DNA from: an uncultured Clostridia bacterium
Lineage (GTDB): Bacteria; Bacillota; Clostridia; Christensenellales; CAG-917
Direction of reading: 5' to 3'
Assembly: GCA_934277645.1 (NCBI GenBank)
Contig: CAKQUX010000004.1
Span: forward strand, 62,001-126,000
DNA: 64,000 bases
Positions within the stretch are counted from its first letter, which is position 1. Each line of letters begins with the position of its first letter. A program made the translations under genes and the position numbers. Below the pieces are notes generated by a model that saw only the letters and a list, made by a program, of their open reading frames with translations, had not been told where the DNA came from and made no database searches. Of this stretch, positions 18,646 to 27,627 are shown one piece after another.

Positions 18646-18837
18646 ATGTCAAAAGTATGTTCTGTTTGCGGCAAAGGTAGAATGAGCGGAAATATGGTCA
18701 GCCACAGCCATCGTAAAACAAGACGCAGCTGGGCACCTAACGTACAAAAGGTTAAGGTCGTCACAGAAAGCGGCGGTGTCGAAGCACAATACGTTTGCAC
18801 TCGTTGCTTGAGAAGCGATAAAGTTAAACGTGCCTAA
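18646..18837 (+). CDS. rpmB: 50S ribosomal protein L28 (zinc-binding form)
   Basis: 63-residue large-subunit protein. It carries two Cys pairs, CSVCGKG near the start and CTRC near the end, so it is the zinc-ribbon version. AGGAGG precedes the ATG. Monocistronic: own promoter upstream and a strong terminator downstream. The position opposite asp23-fakA is conserved in Firmicutes. Confidence 0.97.
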   Translation: MSKVCSVCGKGRMSGNMVSHSHRKTRRSWAPNVQKVKVVTESGGVEAQYVCTRCLRSDKVKRA

Positions 18838-18863
18838 TTTTCGATAATAATTCGACTTAAATT

Positions 18864-18890
18864 ATGAGCGACAAATGTCGCTCATTTTTT
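18864..18890 (+). terminator. Terminator of rpmB
   Basis: Inverted repeat atgagcgaca / tgtcgctcat (18864-18885) followed by a T-run. Confidence 0.85.
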
Positions 18891-19385
18891 ATACTAATTT
18901 TCTAATTTTAATGACTTCCCTTCTTCGCTTTTCGCGTTATCGCTCCCATAAGGCAATGGCTTTATGGTGAAATATCGAAAAACAAATTCGATTGTTTGCA
19001 CCTGCCGTTACCGCTATTATTTTAAATTTATAATCCCACATCGAAAAATAAGAATTTATTTAGTTAAAGCATTATTTCGTTAAACTTTATTCTTTAAATC
19101 CTTATTCGGTTTTAATGTTTTTTTTCGAGCGTTCTGCGATTACAATCAAATCAAAACGATTGACAAATTTTACTTCACGATTCGCTCGCTTGCTCCGCTT
19201 GTTTACTTTTTATAATCATTTTACGTTATATTGTTATTCGCTTTAATCCTCGTTTAAATTGTTTCCGAAAAGGCTTAATTTAAACTGTTTAAACGCCGCC
19301 ATTGTAGCATCGATTGAAATAGAAATTAAATTCTACAAAAAATCTTAAATTTTTACAAAACACGCACCTTTTTGTTTTACCGTCA
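18891..19385. other. Intergenic spacer rpmB-spoVM
   Basis: About 495 bp without a credible gene. AT-rich, no strong hairpin or consensus promoter found. The right end supplies the -10 region of the small spoVM gene. Confidence 0.5.
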
Positions 19386-19391
19386 TATAAT
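19386..19391 (+). promoter_or_regulatory. -10 element upstream of spoVM
   Basis: Perfect TATAAT 18 bp before the start codon, without a sigma-A-like -35. AAAGGAGG follows at about 19398-19404. The missing -35 would suit either a weak promoter or a sporulation sigma factor, but the short distance to the start leaves this uncertain. Confidence 0.35.
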
Positions 19392-19409
19392 AAATTGAAA
19401 GGAGGCGTT

Positions 19410-19499
19410 ATGAAATTCATTTGCATAAAACTGCCAAAGTTTATTAAAAAAATTATATGTTTGTTTAAAAGACCTAAGGAAGCCGAAAAAGAGAGCTGA
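19410..19499 (+). CDS. spoVM: Stage V sporulation protein SpoVM homologue (29 aa)
   Basis: Tiny amphipathic protein beginning MKFICIKLPKF, which matches the start of B. subtilis SpoVM (MKFYTIKLPKF) at 9 of 11 positions, including the functionally important proline 9. SpoVM recognises the convex forespore membrane and anchors SpoIVA for coat and cortex assembly. The ATG is preceded by the strong site AAAGGAGG. It lies between rpmB and rpe, as in B. subtilis (rpe-thiN-spoVM-rpmB). The middle differs (IKKIICLFKR instead of the Gly-Gly region), and the tail is three residues longer. It is too short for automatic gene finders and easily missed. Confidence 0.88.
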   Translation: MKFICIKLPKFIKKIICLFKRPKEAEKES

Positions 19500-19510
19500 C
19501 GCTCTCTTTC
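19488..19510 (+). terminator. Hairpin at the end of spoVM
   Basis: aaagagagc / gctctcttt stem with 4-nt loop spanning the stop codon. The T-run is short, so termination may be partial. Confidence 0.6.
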
Positions 19511-19513
19511 ATA

Positions 19514-19682
19514 CAAATCGGTTAATTTTAAAAAACGGCTATATTATCGACAAGCGGTTAATTGCAAACTTTTAAATAAAACGGTTATATTATCGATAAA
19601 TCAGTTAATTACATACCTTAAAATTTAACTGCTATCCTATCGACAAGCGGTCAAATTTGCTCATCGACAATAGGTTAAATTG
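19514..19682. repeat. Degenerate tandem repeat, period ~46-47 bp
   Basis: Two complete and two partial units with consensus like acggytatattatcgayaa followed by gcggttaattgcaaac. Unit starts are near 19535, 19581 and 19628. AT-rich, no coding potential. Confidence 0.6.
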
Positions 19683-19736
19683 CCGTGTAAAAACATATAA
19701 ATGCCATATTACTAAACGGTTTCCGAACAATTTCGG

Positions 19737-20387
19737 TTATTCTATGCCTTTTAATGCAGAAATAACCTTTTCGGGATTTTTTGAACCAAACACCGATGAG
19801 CCTGCAACTAACACGTCCGCCCCTGCGGCGATAATTTCCTTTGCGTTGTCTTCACCCACTCCGCCGTCGATTTCAAGCAATATGTTTCTGTCGCCGATAA
19901 GTTTTTTGGCGTCTTTTAGCTTTTGCACCGATTCGGGAATAAACTTTTGACCGCCGAAACCTGCATATACGCTCATTATAAGAAGCATATCGATTTTATC
20001 TATATACGGCTCAACAAGCGACAAAGGTTTGTCGGGATTAAGCACAAGTCCGCATTTTTTGCCTTTCGCTTTGATTGTGTTCAATGCTCCGTCAACGTTT
20101 TTAGACGCGTCTACGTGGAACGTAACGAAATCGGCTCCTGCATCGCAAAATCTTTCGACGTATTTTTCGGGTTCGGTTATCATTAGATGCACGTCGAGAG
20201 TCATATCGGTAACTCTGTCAAGAGCTTTAACCATCGGCATTCCGAAAGTTATGTTCGGCACAAAAACGCCGTCCATAACGTCGCAGTGAAGCCAATCTCC
20301 GCCCCATTTTCTAACGTCGGAAGCGGCTTTTTCCATATTCGCAAAGTCTGCCGACAAAATTGACGGCGCAACAAGCGGTTTAGTCAT
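19737..20387 (-). CDS. rpe: Ribulose-phosphate 3-epimerase
   Basis: Interconverts ribulose 5-phosphate and xylulose 5-phosphate in the pentose phosphate pathway. TIM-barrel motifs: PSILSADFANMEKA, HCDVMDGVFVPNITFG, DVHLMI and a C-terminal EIDGGV. The usual MSVNPGFGGQ reads MSVYAGFGGQ. I chose ATG 20387 (MTKPLVAPS), which has GGAG upstream and overlaps the rsgA stop; an in-frame ATG at 20462 lies within rsgA. 216 residues, normal length. Confidence 0.95.
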   Translation of the reverse strand: MTKPLVAPSILSADFANMEKAASDVRKWGGDWLHCDVMDGVFVPNITFGMPMVKALDRVTDMTLDVHLMITEPEKYVERFCDAGADFVTFHVDASKNVDGALNTIKAKGKKCGLVLNPDKPLSLVEPYIDKIDMLLIMSVYAGFGGQKFIPESVQKLKDAKKLIGDRNILLEIDGGVGEDNAKEIIAAGADVLVAGSSVFGSKNPEKVISALKGIE

Positions 20388-21219
20388 ACTTTTTTCTCCT
20401 TTTTTCTTCGAGTTCTTTGAATATTTCAACGTATCTTTCGTATCTGCCTTTCGGAATATCAACGCCTACTCGCCTTATAATTTCGCAATCCGGCTCCGTC
20501 GTATGCGTACAGCCGTGATATCGACACTCGTCAGCATAACTTAAAAATTCTTCATAATAAAGTCGAAGCTCCTCGGGCTCAATATCAATCGTGTTCAAAA
20601 GCGAAAAGCCGCAAGTATCGATAACCCAAAAATCATCGCATTTTATAAGTTCTGTCTGCCTTGTCGTATGTTTTCCGCGTTCGGTCTTTTTGGCAAATCC
20701 GCCCGTTTGCAAATTCAGATTTGCCATAGCGTTGATAAGACTGCTTTTACCGACCGCCGATTGACCTATCAAACAAACGGTTTTGTTCGACAAATAGTTT
20801 TTAAGCTCTTTAATGCCGTCTTCGGTTTTAGCCGACGTATAAAACACCTTAAAGTTTTTATATTCGCTTAAATCGAGCTTCGATACGTCGCTTTTATTGC
20901 AAACGATAATAGGCTCGATATTCTCGTCGATTGCGTTCACTATGACTTTATCGACAAGCAAAAAATCAGGCTTCGGCTTCGGTGAAACGACTATGACCGC
21001 CACGTCTACGTTTGCAACGTAAGGTCTTATAAGGCTGTTTTTGCGGTCATACAAATCATCGATTACAAACGCGTCGCAAGTTTCCAAAACCTCGACAATG
21101 TCGCCGACAACAAGTTTCACGTCGTTTTTTATGCGTTTTCTCACAACGCAATTATAAACGCCGTTTTCCGTGTCGATCGTATATACGTTGGATACGATTT
21201 TGATTATTCGTCCTTGCAT
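20380..21219 (-). CDS. rsgA: Ribosome small-subunit-dependent GTPase RsgA
   Basis: Late 30S assembly GTPase. The motif order is circularly permuted: G4 (NKSD) precedes the P-loop GQSAVGKSSLIN, then G3 DTCGF. The C-terminal zinc site is in CRYHGCTHTTEPDC. An N-terminal OB domain (MQGRIIKIVSN) binds 16S rRNA. I set the start at 21219 with AGAAGG upstream; an extension to 21246 only overlaps rlmN. 279 residues. Coupled with rlmN upstream and rpe downstream. Confidence 0.96.
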   Translation of the reverse strand: MQGRIIKIVSNVYTIDTENGVYNCVVRKRIKNDVKLVVGDIVEVLETCDAFVIDDLYDRKNSLIRPYVANVDVAVIVVSPKPKPDFLLVDKVIVNAIDENIEPIIVCNKSDVSKLDLSEYKNFKVFYTSAKTEDGIKELKNYLSNKTVCLIGQSAVGKSSLINAMANLNLQTGGFAKKTERGKHTTRQTELIKCDDFWVIDTCGFSLLNTIDIEPEELRLYYEEFLSYADECRYHGCTHTTEPDCEIIRRVGVDIPKGRYERYVEIFKELEEKRRKKYD

Positions 21220-22232
21220 AAATACCTTCTTTTCAGCTGTCCGCAAGCGCCTTCGACGTCACTGCCTAAGCTTCGTCTTATGGTGACCGACATGCCTAAT
21301 TTTTCGAGTTCGGATTTAAACTGATTTGCGCTCATACTCGGTTTTAGAGCGCCTTTATCGATTTTATTCAGTCTTATAAGATTGACATGGCACGGAAAGC
21401 CTTTAAGTAAATTCGAAAGAGCTTTTGCGTGTTCGACTTTGTCATTTACCCCGTCCATCAAAGAATATTCAAAAATGACTCGCCTTCCCGTTTTCTCAAA
21501 ATAATACTTTGCCGCCTTTGCAATATCGACAACCGAATATTTCTTTGCAATCGGCATAATTTCTCGCCTTATTTCATCATTCGGAGCGTGAAGGGAAAAA
21601 GTAAGCGTAGGATGATGTCCGCTGTCCGCAAGCGCATAAACCTTGTCGCATAAACCGCATGTTGATAAAGACACGTTTCTTTCGCTGATATTTATCCCTT
21701 TCTCTTCCCCAAGCAACGAGAAAAACTTTAAAACGTTATCATAATTATCCAGCGGTTCGCCGCTTCCCATCAAAACAACGTTCGTGATTTTACGCTCCTT
21801 TGCCGTTCCGCCCATATAGCGGTTGACGACTACAATCTGTCCTAAGATTTCGCCTGCCGACAAATTGCGGCAAAGTCCGTCTTTGCCTGACGCGCAAAAC
21901 TTGCATCCCATTCTGCAACCTACCTGCGTAGAAACACAAATGGTATTGCCATAATTGTTTTGCATAAAAACGCACTCGATAAGTTCATCGTCTAAAAGTT
22001 TCAAAAGAAACTTGCTTGTCCCTTCTTTTCCTTTAAACTCTTTCAAAATTTCGATTCCGTTTGCGGAATACTCCGTTTTGAGTTTGTCGCGCAACTCTTT
22101 TGAAAGCGAAGTCATCTCGTCGATGTTTTTTCCGTTATGGCAAAATGAAAAAACCTGAGCCGCAACGTATTTTTTTTGGTCAGACAGAATTTCCGTCAAT
22201 TCGTTTATATCGTAATCTGCAAGTATCTTCAT
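21204..22232 (-). CDS. rlmN: 23S rRNA / tRNA adenine-C2 methyltransferase RlmN
   Basis: Radical SAM enzyme that methylates C2 of A2503 in 23S rRNA and A37 of some tRNAs. The iron-sulphur motif is CRMGCKFC (near residue 110). The methyl-carrying cysteine lies in EGACGQL near the C-terminus. 342 residues, normal length. First gene of a compact rlmN-rsgA-rpe operon. Confidence 0.96.
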   Translation of the reverse strand: MKILADYDINELTEILSDQKKYVAAQVFSFCHNGKNIDEMTSLSKELRDKLKTEYSANGIEILKEFKGKEGTSKFLLKLLDDELIECVFMQNNYGNTICVSTQVGCRMGCKFCASGKDGLCRNLSAGEILGQIVVVNRYMGGTAKERKITNVVLMGSGEPLDNYDNVLKFFSLLGEEKGINISERNVSLSTCGLCDKVYALADSGHHPTLTFSLHAPNDEIRREIMPIAKKYSVVDIAKAAKYYFEKTGRRVIFEYSLMDGVNDKVEHAKALSNLLKGFPCHVNLIRLNKIDKGALKPSMSANQFKSELEKLGMSVTIRRSLGSDVEGACGQLKRRYLCKDE

Positions 22233-22546
22233 TTTTTGCCTTATTCTTTTTGTTTATATTATTGTTTAAGCGATTATTTCGATAAATAAAATTTAAAACA
22301 AAACGCTTAAGTCGTAATTTTATTCGATTTTCATAAACGGTTAAAAATTTTAATAAACCGTCACTTGAAACAACCACATCACCGTATGATTGCCACCTGT
22401 TTTTAACCGAAACACTTTAACGAAACACTTTAAATTATTATCTGTCAAACATAATAGTCAACGCTTATTTAAAATTTGACAACAGGTTTAAAAGCAATGT
22501 TCGATAACAATAGCGACGTCGGTTACAAAACTAATCGAAGCATACA
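22233..22546. other. AT-rich spacer with a 13-bp tandem duplication
   Basis: 314 bp upstream of rlmN. Contains cgaaacactttaa twice in tandem (22408-22433). No gene seen; a TTGACA on the minus strand near 22453 lacks a clear -10. Confidence 0.5.
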
Positions 22547-23791
22547 TTATTTTTTAACGAATCTTGCGATAAAAAAGCCGTCCCATTCTTCTTTAGGAAG
22601 TATTGTTATCGTCCCGTTTTCGGCGCCGTCAAACGGCAAATCTATTTTATCGAGTTTTAAAGTCGAGTTTTCGAGTATGTATTTTACATTGCAAGCGTTT
22701 TCTTCGTCAAATATAGTGCAAGTCGAATAGACAAGCGTTCCGCCCTTTTTTAAATATTTCTCGGCGTTAAGCAAAATCTTTTTTTGCGTAGCCGCCATTT
22801 GTTTTATAGTATTTTCGTCATGTCTTAAAAAGACGTCGGGGTGCTTACGCATTGTTCCGTAGCAACTGCACGGAGCGTCAACAAGTACGCAATCGAATTT
22901 TCCGACAAATTCATCGTTAAACTTTGTTGCGTCGTTGACCTTCGTTTCGACGTTCGTAATCATCATTCTTTTTAAATAACTTTTTATTTGTTTGACCTTT
23001 GCGTCGCTAACGTCGCAAGCGGTGACAAAACCGCCCTTGTTCATTTCCGCCGCATAAACGGTCTTTCCGCCGGGGGCGGCGCATAAGTCGAGTACGTTGC
23101 CATATGGCTTTAACGCCTGAACAACCGTCATCGACGACGGCGATTGATATGTAATAGCACCGTCACTAAACATATTTTTGACCGCCTGACAGTTTCTTAC
23201 GTTAAGACCGCCTGCCATGCTTTTTGTATACTCAACCGCTTCCGCCGATAAAGTTTTTTCAATTTGACTAAGCGTGCAAAGTCTTGAATTGTTTCTGATA
23301 TGTTCGAGTTCAAAAGGCTGTTCGTTTAAAATTTCTTTCGCAGCGTCCTTTCCGAATTGTTTGATAACCTTTTTTACAAACCAAACGGGCTTTGACGTAT
23401 CGTATGCGAGCTTTTCAAGCTCACCCGTCGGAATTTTAAATTCACGCCTTGCAACCTTCTTTAAAACCGCATTTACAAAACCGCTTACTCCCGTTTTGCC
23501 TTGTTTTTTGACGAACTCGACCACGCCGTTGACTATGGCATAATCGGGAATCGAATCCATATACAACAAACAGTACGCGCCGATTTTAAGCGAAACCAAA
23601 ACCGAAGTTTTAGGCGGCTCTTTTACAAGCGAAGAAATGACAAAATTAAGCTGAGTGTCTTTTTCAAGCACGCCGTAAATGATTTTCGTCGCAACGGGAG
23701 AAATCTCGATTTTCGCCATTGCGGCATCAAGATACGCTCCTTTCATATATATATCGCTTAAAGCCTTATAGGCGGTTTCAATATATTCCAT
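22547..23791 (-). CDS. rsmB: 16S rRNA (cytosine-967-C5)-methyltransferase RsmB
   Basis: Methylates C967 of 16S rRNA. Residues 1-130 form a NusB-like RNA-binding domain; the C-terminal two-thirds is a Rossmann methyltransferase with VLDLCAAPGGKT, DAPCSCYGTMRKHPD (catalytic Cys) and YSTCTIFDEEN (second Cys). 414 residues. Its start directly follows the fmt stop, in the conserved fmt-rsmB order. Confidence 0.96.
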   Translation of the reverse strand: MEYIETAYKALSDIYMKGAYLDAAMAKIEISPVATKIIYGVLEKDTQLNFVISSLVKEPPKTSVLVSLKIGAYCLLYMDSIPDYAIVNGVVEFVKKQGKTGVSGFVNAVLKKVARREFKIPTGELEKLAYDTSKPVWFVKKVIKQFGKDAAKEILNEQPFELEHIRNNSRLCTLSQIEKTLSAEAVEYTKSMAGGLNVRNCQAVKNMFSDGAITYQSPSSMTVVQALKPYGNVLDLCAAPGGKTVYAAEMNKGGFVTACDVSDAKVKQIKSYLKRMMITNVETKVNDATKFNDEFVGKFDCVLVDAPCSCYGTMRKHPDVFLRHDENTIKQMAATQKKILLNAEKYLKKGGTLVYSTCTIFDEENACNVKYILENSTLKLDKIDLPFDGAENGTITILPKEEWDGFFIARFVKK

Positions 23792-24721
23792 TTATTCTCC
23801 GAAAACGCTTCCGACTTCAAATTTATGACCTTTTAAATATTCAACGGTTGCCATTCTTTTTGCATTCTGCGCTTGAATTTCGTCAACTTTTAGCAGCGAG
23901 TCGGCGCATTTTACGATAAGTCCGTTCTTTAAATCGGCGGCGATTATTTCGCCGTTTTTATAGCCGTCGATTTTTCCGTCAACAGGCGTCATTTTAAAAA
24001 ACTTTATCGTTTGACCGTTTATTTGAGAAAATGCGGACGGCCAAGGGGTTACGCCACGCATAAAGCAATCGAGTTCCCTTGCCGATTTATTAAAATCGAT
24101 AAGTCCGTCGGCTCTTGTGAAAAATTTGCAAAACGTGGCTTTCGACGCGTCTTGCTTTCTAAAAATCGCTTTTCCGCTTTCGATTAAGCAGAGAGCTTCG
24201 CATATAGCTTCGCCACCCAAAATGCTGAGTTTGTTGAACAATTCGCCTGCTGTCATATTTCCGATTGCGATTGATTTGGCAAGCAAAATATCGCCTGCGT
24301 CGACCTCTCTCACCGTTCGCATAATGGTTACGCCCGTTTCTTTTTCGTCGTTTATAATCGCCGTTTGAATCGGTGAACTCCCACGATATTTAGGAAGTAG
24401 CGAAGCGTGAACGTTGAGCGTTCCGATTGTAGGAATCGCCAAAAACTCATCGGATAAAATTTGTCCGAAAGCCGCCGTAACTATTACGTCGGGTTTTAAA
24501 CTTTTAATATCTTCAAGTCCGTCGCGGCTAACTTTTTCATATTGCAAAAGAGGCAAACCAAGCTCTAACGCCTTGTTTTTAACAGCCGAAAATATAACGC
24601 TGTTACCTCTTCCGCTCGGTTTATCAAGTCCCGTTACGACTGCGGAAACTTTAAACTCACTATTCAATTTTTCAAGAACGTTTGCGGAAAAGTCCGCCGT
24701 TCCCATAAAAATTACGTTCAT
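23792..24721 (-). CDS. fmt: Methionyl-tRNA formyltransferase
   Basis: Formylates initiator Met-tRNA with 10-formyltetrahydrofolate. The catalytic segment LNVHASLLPKYRGSSPI contains the conserved Asn-His; VREVDAGDIL supplies the Asp. A C-terminal OB domain follows. I chose ATG 24721 (MNVIFMGTADF), preceded by AGGAG; an in-frame ATG at 24757 is unlikely. 309 residues. def lies nearby upstream but is separated by ~280 bp. Confidence 0.96.
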   Translation of the reverse strand: MNVIFMGTADFSANVLEKLNSEFKVSAVVTGLDKPSGRGNSVIFSAVKNKALELGLPLLQYEKVSRDGLEDIKSLKPDVIVTAAFGQILSDEFLAIPTIGTLNVHASLLPKYRGSSPIQTAIINDEKETGVTIMRTVREVDAGDILLAKSIAIGNMTAGELFNKLSILGGEAICEALCLIESGKAIFRKQDASKATFCKFFTRADGLIDFNKSARELDCFMRGVTPWPSAFSQINGQTIKFFKMTPVDGKIDGYKNGEIIAADLKNGLIVKCADSLLKVDEIQAQNAKRMATVEYLKGHKFEVGSVFGE

Positions 24722-25004
24722 TTTTGCTCCTGTTTTATACGAATTATACGAAGTCATATAGCAATGCTACAACGTTTGCATATTTACACATATAATCATG
24801 TCAAACTTAAATATTTCACTAATAAGTTATCGTAAAGCTAATGTTTATTGCTAAAACGATACGCTATCACGCTATCGTAAAAACCAATTATTCATCGCCG
24901 AAATCAATAGCTTTATAGTAAAAAAGCGTCGATTTTAGCATGATTCTTGCAAAAGTATTCTAAAAACAACAGGTTTTTAAAGCACTTTTCGGTTTTAACA
25001 AAAA
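24722..25004. other. Spacer between def and fmt
   Basis: 283 bp, AT-rich, with scattered ctatcg/gctatcac motifs like those in other spacers here. No gene, hairpin or clear promoter found. Confidence 0.4.
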
Positions 25005-25460
25005 TCACTCGTCATCATCTTCGGCTTTACAGCGGTCGATAAACAATATACCGTCAAGGTGGTCCATTTCGTGTTGACACGCAACGGCATCAAAATCGCT
25101 CACGGTTTTTGTGTATTTGTTACCAAATCTGTCGTATGCGTCGAAAGTGATTTCTTTCGCTCTGACCACGTCGCCCCTTTTGCCTTTTATGGACAAACAA
25201 CCCTCAGGCCATTCTTGCTTGCCCTTAGATGAAGTGATAACGGGATTTATCATTTCGAGATATAAATCCTCGGTCATAACTATGCACACTCTTTTTAAAA
25301 CCGCGACTTGCGGAGCAGCCAATCCTACGCCGTCGGCGGCAATTAAAGTTTCTTTCATATCGTCAAGAAGCGTCGCAAGTCTATCGTCAAAAGCCGTAAC
25401 TTCACGACACTTTTTACGAAGTAATTCGTCCGGTAATTGAATAATGTTTCTCTTTGCCAT
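25005..25460 (-). CDS. def: Peptide deformylase
   Basis: Metalloenzyme that removes the formyl group from nascent proteins. All three motifs are intact: GVGLAAPQV, EGCLS (metal Cys) and QHEMDHLDG (two metal His and catalytic Glu). 151 residues, typical Gram-positive short form. GGGAG precedes the ATG; 10 bp downstream of priA. Confidence 0.97.
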   Translation of the reverse strand: MAKRNIIQLPDELLRKKCREVTAFDDRLATLLDDMKETLIAADGVGLAAPQVAVLKRVCIVMTEDLYLEMINPVITSSKGKQEWPEGCLSIKGKRGDVVRAKEITFDAYDRFGNKYTKTVSDFDAVACQHEMDHLDGILFIDRCKAEDDDE

Positions 25461-25470
25461 AGTTTTCTCC

Positions 25471-27627
25471 CTAATTCAAATTTTGCGGATTCAGTTCCAC
25501 AAAACAATTCGTTTTGCCTTTGTTTTCATCGACAAATTTATGTATCGATTTAAGCATTTCGTCAGCCGATTCACATTTTAAGCGCATCAAAATCTGATAT
25601 CGAACTTTGTTTTTGATTTTATTTATAGGCGAACGCATAGCGTTCAGATAAATAAAGTTTTCTTTGGGCAACGCCTTGATTTTCAGATATATGTTTTTTA
25701 CGGTATCAAAAGCAAGTTTGTCATCGTCACTCGAACATAAAACTCTCACTATAACGCTGTAAGGCGGAAATTTCGTAACCTGCCTTGAATTTATTTCCTT
25801 TGCGTAAAAACCTTTGTAGTCATAGTTTTTCGCAAAACGGAAAACGTAGTTTGTCGGAGCAAACGTCTGCAAAATTACTTTACCTTCTTTGTCAGCTCTG
25901 CCCGCTCTTCCTGCAACTTGCGTGACTAACTGATACGTTCTTTCGCTCGACCGATAATCGTCGAAATAGAGCGAAAAATCTGCGTCCAAAATTCCTACAA
26001 GCGTAACGTCGGCAAAATCGTGCCCTTTTGCAATCATCTGAGTGCCGACCAAAACGTTCGCTTCGCCTTTTGCAAACTTGTCTAAGATTTCAAAATGCGA
26101 ACCTTTTTTCGACGTCGTGTCGTTGTCCATTCTTATAACTTTAGCATTCGGAATAAGTTTTTCGATTTCTTCTTTAACTTTTTGCGTTCCCGTTCTGCCG
26201 TGTTTTATGTTAAGACTGCCGCATTTCGGGCATCTTGTCGGCATAACGTAGGCTTTTCCGCAATAATGGCATTTAAGCCTTTCGACGTCTTTATGATAAG
26301 TGAGCGACACGTCACATTCGTCGCAAGTCGGAATATATCCGCAATCGCGACACATTATGAACGAGCTGAAACCGCGCCTGTTTATAAATATCATCGCTTT
26401 TTCGCCTTTATCCAAGGTTTCTTTAAGCGCGTTTATAAGCGAATACGAAAACACACCCGTATTTCCGTTGCGAATTTCGTTTGCCATACTTACGATTTCG
26501 ATTGGCGGAAGATGACTGCCCGAAATTCTGTTCGGCATTTCGACAAGTTTATATTTCCCGTCTTCGGCGGCTTTGTAAGTTTCGATATCGGGTGTCGCGC
26601 TGCCTAAAACAAGACTGCAATTATTGTATCTTGCTCGGAACTCGGCTACAAGCCTTGTGTCGAAACGAGGATTAGAATCGCTTATATAACTCGAATCGTG
26701 TTCTTCGTCTATTACAATAATGCCTACGTTTGTAAGCGGTGCAAAAATCGCGCTTCTCGCCCCTATTGCGATTTTAGCTTCGCCGTTTTTAAGTCTTGAC
26801 CATTCGTCGAAACGTTCTCCGTCGGACAAACCACTGTGCAAAATCGCAACTTCGCTTCCGAATCTCCCACGCATAATTTTTAAAACTTGCGGAGTAAGCG
26901 AGATTTCGGGAACAAGCATAATTGCGGTTTTCCCCTCGCTTAAAGCCTTTTCGATTAGCCTTTGATAGACTTCGGTTTTTCCGCTTCCCGTAACTCCGTT
27001 AAGCAAATAAGAACCGCTTTTAGACGCAATCGTATCGAATGCGTTTTTTTGGTCAAGGGTCAGTGAAACGTTTTTGTGTTCCGAAATCTCACCTTTAAAC
27101 GGCGTTCTTAACACCGCCTTATCGAATTTTTCGGCAAAACCCTTTTCAATCAAGCCGTTTATTGCAGACGCGCCGTACAACTCGTTTGCCGACATAAGCG
27201 AAATTTCGCCTTCTGAAAGCAATCGATTCGCAAGTTCGGCTTGTTTTATAGCTCTATTAAATTTCACGTCACAATTAAGCTTGTTTGTCGGTTTTAAAAA
27301 AAGCCTTTTAAGGCTTGCTGATTTATCGAATCGCAATGACGGCGGAATAAACAGCCTTATAATGTCGATATATCTAAGAAAAAACTTTTCTCGCATATAT
27401 CGCATAAGTTCCGTCATTTCGGGGGTGAGCGGTGTGTCCAAAACTTTGACGATAGGCTTAATCTGCCCCTTAAAATCGGATTTTTCTTTTACGTTAAGAA
27501 CAAATCCGATCAAAGTTTTATTTCCGAAAGGCACTAACACCCTACTTCCGACTTCGGCTTCGCCTTCATAATCGAAAACCCTGTCAAGTTCGTCTGTGGA
27601 AACGTCAACGAGCACTTCGAGGGTCAT
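25471..27627 (-). CDS. priA: Primosomal protein N' (PriA helicase)
   Basis: Replication restart helicase that loads the primosome at stalled forks. The N-terminal DNA-binding domain is followed by Walker A GVTGSGKTEVY, DEEHD, and a double zinc-binding cluster (CRDCGYIPTCDECD ... CHYCG ... CPKCG). 718 residues. Its ATG overlaps the coaBC stop (ATGA). Confidence 0.97.
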   Translation of the reverse strand: MTLEVLVDVSTDELDRVFDYEGEAEVGSRVLVPFGNKTLIGFVLNVKEKSDFKGQIKPIVKVLDTPLTPEMTELMRYMREKFFLRYIDIIRLFIPPSLRFDKSASLKRLFLKPTNKLNCDVKFNRAIKQAELANRLLSEGEISLMSANELYGASAINGLIEKGFAEKFDKAVLRTPFKGEISEHKNVSLTLDQKNAFDTIASKSGSYLLNGVTGSGKTEVYQRLIEKALSEGKTAIMLVPEISLTPQVLKIMRGRFGSEVAILHSGLSDGERFDEWSRLKNGEAKIAIGARSAIFAPLTNVGIIVIDEEHDSSYISDSNPRFDTRLVAEFRARYNNCSLVLGSATPDIETYKAAEDGKYKLVEMPNRISGSHLPPIEIVSMANEIRNGNTGVFSYSLINALKETLDKGEKAMIFINRRGFSSFIMCRDCGYIPTCDECDVSLTYHKDVERLKCHYCGKAYVMPTRCPKCGSLNIKHGRTGTQKVKEEIEKLIPNAKVIRMDNDTTSKKGSHFEILDKFAKGEANVLVGTQMIAKGHDFADVTLVGILDADFSLYFDDYRSSERTYQLVTQVAGRAGRADKEGKVILQTFAPTNYVFRFAKNYDYKGFYAKEINSRQVTKFPPYSVIVRVLCSSDDDKLAFDTVKNIYLKIKALPKENFIYLNAMRSPINKIKNKVRYQILMRLKCESADEMLKSIHKFVDENKGKTNCFVELNPQNLN

